From positions 1-64,000 of the forward strand of contig NZ_JACHVP010000002.1 of NCBI RefSeq assembly GCF_014190775.1: a stretch of 64,000 nucleotides of DNA, in the 5' to 3' direction. The DNA is from Leifsonia aquatica. GTDB taxonomy: Bacteria; Actinomycetota; Actinomycetes; Actinomycetales; Microbacteriaceae. This document shows positions 61,384-64,000 of the stretch, in pieces. The notes under the pieces are model-generated. The model was not told the origin of the DNA. It saw only the letters and a program-made list of their open reading frames with translations, and ran no database searches. Position 1 is the stretch's first letter. The number at the start of each line of letters is the position of its first letter. A program made the translations under genes and the position numbers.

Positions 61384-62751
61384 TCAGCCTCGATGGCCGT
61401 CGTCCCCCGGGACGGCGGCCATCGTCGTCTCCGGGGCCGTCCTGCGCAGGACGAGCGGTGCGGCGACGCCGTGGAGCAGGATGCTGCCCACGACGGTCAG
61501 CACGGTGACGCCCAGCACGTCGCCGCTGTCGGCCTCCGGGAGGCGGTTGAAGGCGAGGAGGCCGAAGACGATCGACGCGGTCCCCCGCGGCCCCAGGAGC
61601 CCCAGGAAGGTGCGATCGCGCCAGCCGATCGGCGAACCCAGCATCGACAGATAGACGGGCACCGCGCGGAAGGCCGTGAGCGCCAGCACCGCGATCACCA
61701 GCAGGCGCCAGTCGATGCCGTCCGCGATCACGGCCGTCGTCATCCCGCCGAGGATGAACCAGACGAAGTTGGAGGCGACGGCACTGGCCTCCTCCACGAG
61801 CAGGAGCTCCTCGTGCGGCACCGAGCGCAGCTCCGTGCGCCGCGTGCGTGCCACGCGGTAGATCGCGCCCGCCACGAACGCCGCGACGAACCCGTTGGCG
61901 CCGAGCCCGTGGAGCGTCGCGATGCCGTAGGCGAGCAGCGGCGTGAGGAGCGTGACGAACCGGATGCCGGTCGAATCGGCCCAGCCGCGGCGCGCGGCCC
62001 AGCGGGTCAGGAGGCCGAACGCCCCTCCCAGCAGGACCCCGACCACGACGGCGGACAGGGTGGCGGGCACCGCCCCGAAGAAGGCGTCGAAGAAGTCGGT
62101 GAAGTCCTTCTCGAGCTGACTCTCGTCGCCGGCGGCCTCCCCTCCCGTGTCGACGATGCGGAGGAGGGTGGGGAGCGCCACGGCGATGGCCAGCGACATC
62201 CCGAACACCGGGGAGACGAGGCCGTCGTTCCAGCCGCTCTCGACGTTGAGGATGCGGCGCACACGAGCCGGGATGCGCTTCGAGCGGAGCAGGGCGGTCG
62301 CCGGCGCGAAGTCCGTCGGCATCACGATGCAGGCGATCACGATCAGCACGAAGACGCCCGTCTGCGGCAGCAGCCAGATGCCGGTGACGACCACCAGCGC
62401 GAGGGAGAGCGGCAGGGCGATGAGCACGAGGCGGGCGAGCGAGCGACCCTCCCCGCCGAAGAGCCCGCCGCGCACCTCGCACGCGTCGACGAAGAGCAGC
62501 ACGGCCAGGATGAGCTCGACGACGTGCTGGGCCACGTCGCTGTCGATCGCGTCGGTGAAGGCGGAGACGTTCGGGAGCACGACCAGGGCGCCGAGCACGG
62601 CGAGACCCGCCGGGCCGGCGATGCCGACGCGGTCGAACCGGTGCGCCACGAGCGACCAGAGGGCGACCGCGGCGAACCCCAGGAGGATGATGATCGGCAT
62701 CCACGGACTCCCCTCGTCGTCGTCCAGTCTGCTCGGCGGACGCCCGGCCAC
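61384..62751 (-). CDS. CPA1-type Na+/H+ antiporter (NhaP-like)
   Basis: A 455-residue protein with about 12 to 13 membrane helices (a start at 62700, MPIIILLGFAAVALW, gives a better N-terminus). Signatures PTDFAPATALLRSKRIPARVRRILNVESGWNDGLVSP (the ND pair of CPA1 antiporters), ANGFVAAFVAGAIYR and LGPRGTASIVFGLLAF. Exchanges Na+ (or K+) for protons. Converges on the MFS gene with a 15-base gap. Confidence 0.88.
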   Translation of the reverse strand: MAGRPPSRLDDDEGSPWMPIIILLGFAAVALWSLVAHRFDRVGIAGPAGLAVLGALVVLPNVSAFTDAIDSDVAQHVVELILAVLLFVDACEVRGGLFGGEGRSLARLVLIALPLSLALVVVTGIWLLPQTGVFVLIVIACIVMPTDFAPATALLRSKRIPARVRRILNVESGWNDGLVSPVFGMSLAIAVALPTLLRIVDTGGEAAGDESQLEKDFTDFFDAFFGAVPATLSAVVVGVLLGGAFGLLTRWAARRGWADSTGIRFVTLLTPLLAYGIATLHGLGANGFVAAFVAGAIYRVARTRRTELRSVPHEELLLVEEASAVASNFVWFILGGMTTAVIADGIDWRLLVIAVLALTAFRAVPVYLSMLGSPIGWRDRTFLGLLGPRGTASIVFGLLAFNRLPEADSGDVLGVTVLTVVGSILLHGVAAPLVLRRTAPETTMAAVPGDDGHRG

Positions 62752-62860
62752 CGGGACCGGACACGAGTCCGATCAGGTCACGATTAGGTCACGGCGTGGA
62801 GGGAGGCGCCGCCGAGTCCCGCGGAATTCCGCGGTCCTGAGTTCCCCGTGTTTTCAACGA

Positions 62861-62965
62861 TGAGAGCGCGATCACGGCTGCGCTTGACAATGCCACCTGA
62901 CTCGTTCTAGATTCTCCAGCAACGCGTGAGAGCGCTCTCACGGTCGCGAACTGAGAGCGCTCTCA
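62861..62965 (+). promoter_or_regulatory. Sugar-operon promoter with three LacI-type operators
   Basis: TTGACA (62884-62889), 18 bases, TAGATT (62908-62913) form a strong promoter. GTGAGAGCGCTCTCAC (62926-62941, a perfect palindrome) and TGAGAGCGCTCTCA (62952-62965) lie just downstream of it, and a degenerate copy TGAGAGCGCGATCA (62861-62874) lies upstream, an arrangement suited to looping repression by a LacI-family protein. The next gene is a sugar-binding protein. Confidence 0.8.
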
Positions 62966-63008
62966 CAGCGCCTCATCAGACCCAGCACACACCACAAGGG
63001 AGTGAACC

Positions 63009-64000
63009 GTGAAGCTTTCACGACGCACCAAGGTCGCGGCCGCCATTGCCGGCGCCGCGTCCTTCGCCCTCCTCGCCGCCGGCTGCTCATCCAGCGGCAG
63101 CGACGGCGGGAGCAGCTCTGACCCCATCACGCTGACCGTCACGACGTTCGGCACGATGGGCTTCGACAAGCTCTACTCGCAGTACGAGAAGGAGCACCCG
63201 AACATCAAGATCAAGGCGACCAACATCGACACCGGTGACAACGCCCTGACCGACTGGCAGACCAAGGAGGCGGCCGGCAGCGGCCTCCCCGACGTCCAGG
63301 CCGTCGAGGAGGGCTGGCTCTCCAAGGTCATGCAGGTCTCCGACCAGTTCAACGACCTCAAGGACTACGGCGCCGACAAGATCAAGGACCGCTGGGTCGA
63401 CTGGAAGCTGAAGCAGGCCACCGACAAGGACGGCCGCATCATCGGCTACGGCACCGACATCGGACCGGAGGGCCTCTGCTACAACAGCAAGCTCTTCGCC
63501 GCGGCGGGCCTGCCGAGCGACCGCGACTCCGTCGCCAAGCTCTTCGGCGGCGACAGCGCAACCTGGGCCGACTACTTCAAGATCGGCGAGCAGTACAAGG
63601 CCGCGACCGGCAAGGCCTTCTACGACCAGTCCGGCTTCCTCTGGAACGCCATGGTGAACCAGCAGCCCGAGGGCTACTACACCAAGGACGGCAAGCTGAA
63701 CATCGAGGACAACTCCGACCTCAAGGCGCTGTGGGGCCAGCTGGCCGACGGCGCAGCGGCCGGCCTCTCCTCCAACCAGACCCAGTGGGACTGGGGCAAG
63801 GGCAAGGCGTTCACCGACGGCTCGTTCGCCACGTTCGTCTGCCCGGGCTGGATGCTCGGCGTCGTCAAGGGCCAGGTCGAGGCGGGCGGCGGCAACGCCG
63901 ACACCGGCTGGGACTTCGCCAACGTGTTCCCGGGCGGCGCGGCCAACTGGGGCGGCTCGTTCCTGACCGTGCCGAAGCAGTCGAAGCACCCGAAGGAGGC
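63009..64000 (+). CDS. ABC sugar transporter substrate-binding lipoprotein (cut by window edge)
   Basis: The first 330 residues of a solute-binding protein. The GTG start has AAGGGAG eight bases upstream. A signal peptide ends at lipobox LLAAGCSS; the mature protein begins SDPITLTVTTFGTMGFDKLYSQYEKEHPNI and continues GYGTDIGPEGLCYNSKLF and FVCPGWMLG, the pattern of family 1 (carbohydrate) binding proteins. It delivers a sugar to permease genes expected beyond the window. The LacI-type operators upstream indicate induction by that sugar. Confidence 0.9.
   Translation, partial: MKLSRRTKVAAAIAGAASFALLAAGCSSSGSDGGSSSDPITLTVTTFGTMGFDKLYSQYEKEHPNIKIKATNIDTGDNALTDWQTKEAAGSGLPDVQAVEEGWLSKVMQVSDQFNDLKDYGADKIKDRWVDWKLKQATDKDGRIIGYGTDIGPEGLCYNSKLFAAAGLPSDRDSVAKLFGGDSATWADYFKIGEQYKAATGKAFYDQSGFLWNAMVNQQPEGYYTKDGKLNIEDNSDLKALWGQLADGAAAGLSSNQTQWDWGKGKAFTDGSFATFVCPGWMLGVVKGQVEAGGGNADTGWDFANVFPGGAANWGGSFLTVPKQSKHPKE

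Noticed and set aside
58020-61508. 1162-residue open frame across several chromosomal genes
   Set aside because: High-GC shadow frame antisense or out of frame to the secreted amidase-like protein and the MFS gene; low-complexity Arg/Pro/Ala/Gly-rich sequence.
62926-62965. GAGAGCGCTCTC repeats as a possible CRISPR or mobile-element end
   Set aside because: The copies are palindromic operators around a promoter of a sugar transport gene; there are no spacers.

Overview
The window is high-GC actinobacterial DNA. The right part (about 47.7-64 kb) looks like the core chromosome of a Microbacteriaceae-type organism (Leifsonia-like is my guess from gene order and codon use, not tested). The left 47.7 kb is an integrated conjugative element (ICE). 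Its integrase end lies at the 3' end of a tRNA-Ser(TGA) gene, and its other end is outside the window to the left.

Region by region. (1) 1-4.8 kb: mercury resistance: the last codons of MerA, MerB, a MerA-like flavoprotein, and an opposing MerT-like/redoxin/CcdA-like membrane set behind a MerR-type promoter. (2) 4.9-7.8 kb: an IS110 transposase remnant, a ParB-like gene broken by one in-frame TGA, and small unknown ORFs. (3) 7.8-17.4 kb: a large arsenic island with five ArsC-fold arsenate reductases (two fused to ArsR-type DNA-binding domains), thioredoxin reductase, ArsR, two flavoproteins, an aquaglyceroporin and an ArsN-like acetyltransferase. There is no ArsB or Acr3 pump. Four copies of one operator pattern (CATNGA-N6-TCNAT) sit in its intergenic regions. 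(4) 17.7-22.3 kb: a stand-alone three-helix-bundle protein, an ArdC-like antirestriction protein, a probable oriT and a MobF relaxase. (5) 22.3-27.8 kb: a cargo or defence pocket: a degenerate Mrr-like nuclease, a small membrane protein, a 16-C homopolymer and a 1394-residue nuclease-STAND ATPase that I regard as a candidate anti-phage sensor. (6) 28.0-34.2 kb: CmtR/P1B-4 ATPase/LspA (Cd, Pb or Co resistance) next to a three-gene tyrosine-recombinase module that appears to have cut into an older ICE gene. (7) 34.4-44.8 kb: SSB and the type IV secretion/transfer operon (T4CP, VirB4-like, SCO6880-like, VirB6-like, VirB2-like, lipoprotein, lytic transglycosylase, sigma-like regulator). (8) 45.2-47.7 kb: a small overlapped ORF, excisionase, XRE repressor, integrase, candidate integrase arm sites and the tRNA attachment site. 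(9) 47.9-64 kb: chromosomal housekeeping genes: LCP protein, HAD phosphatase, serS, diacylglycerol kinase-like, pheA, pgm, a GAF-SpoIIE phosphatase, two cell-wall/secreted enzymes, an MFS exporter, a CPA1 antiporter and the start of a LacI-type regulated sugar ABC operon.

How it fits together: the ICE carries three metal/metalloid resistance blocks and a putative defence pocket. Its transfer genes appear to be coordinated by a bipartite 39-bp element, TGCGCGC(C/A)-N15-CCGGAAGTTCTAAGTG. This occurs with identical internal spacing ahead of the relaxase, ssb and the first transfer-operon gene, and it is the least expected signal I found.
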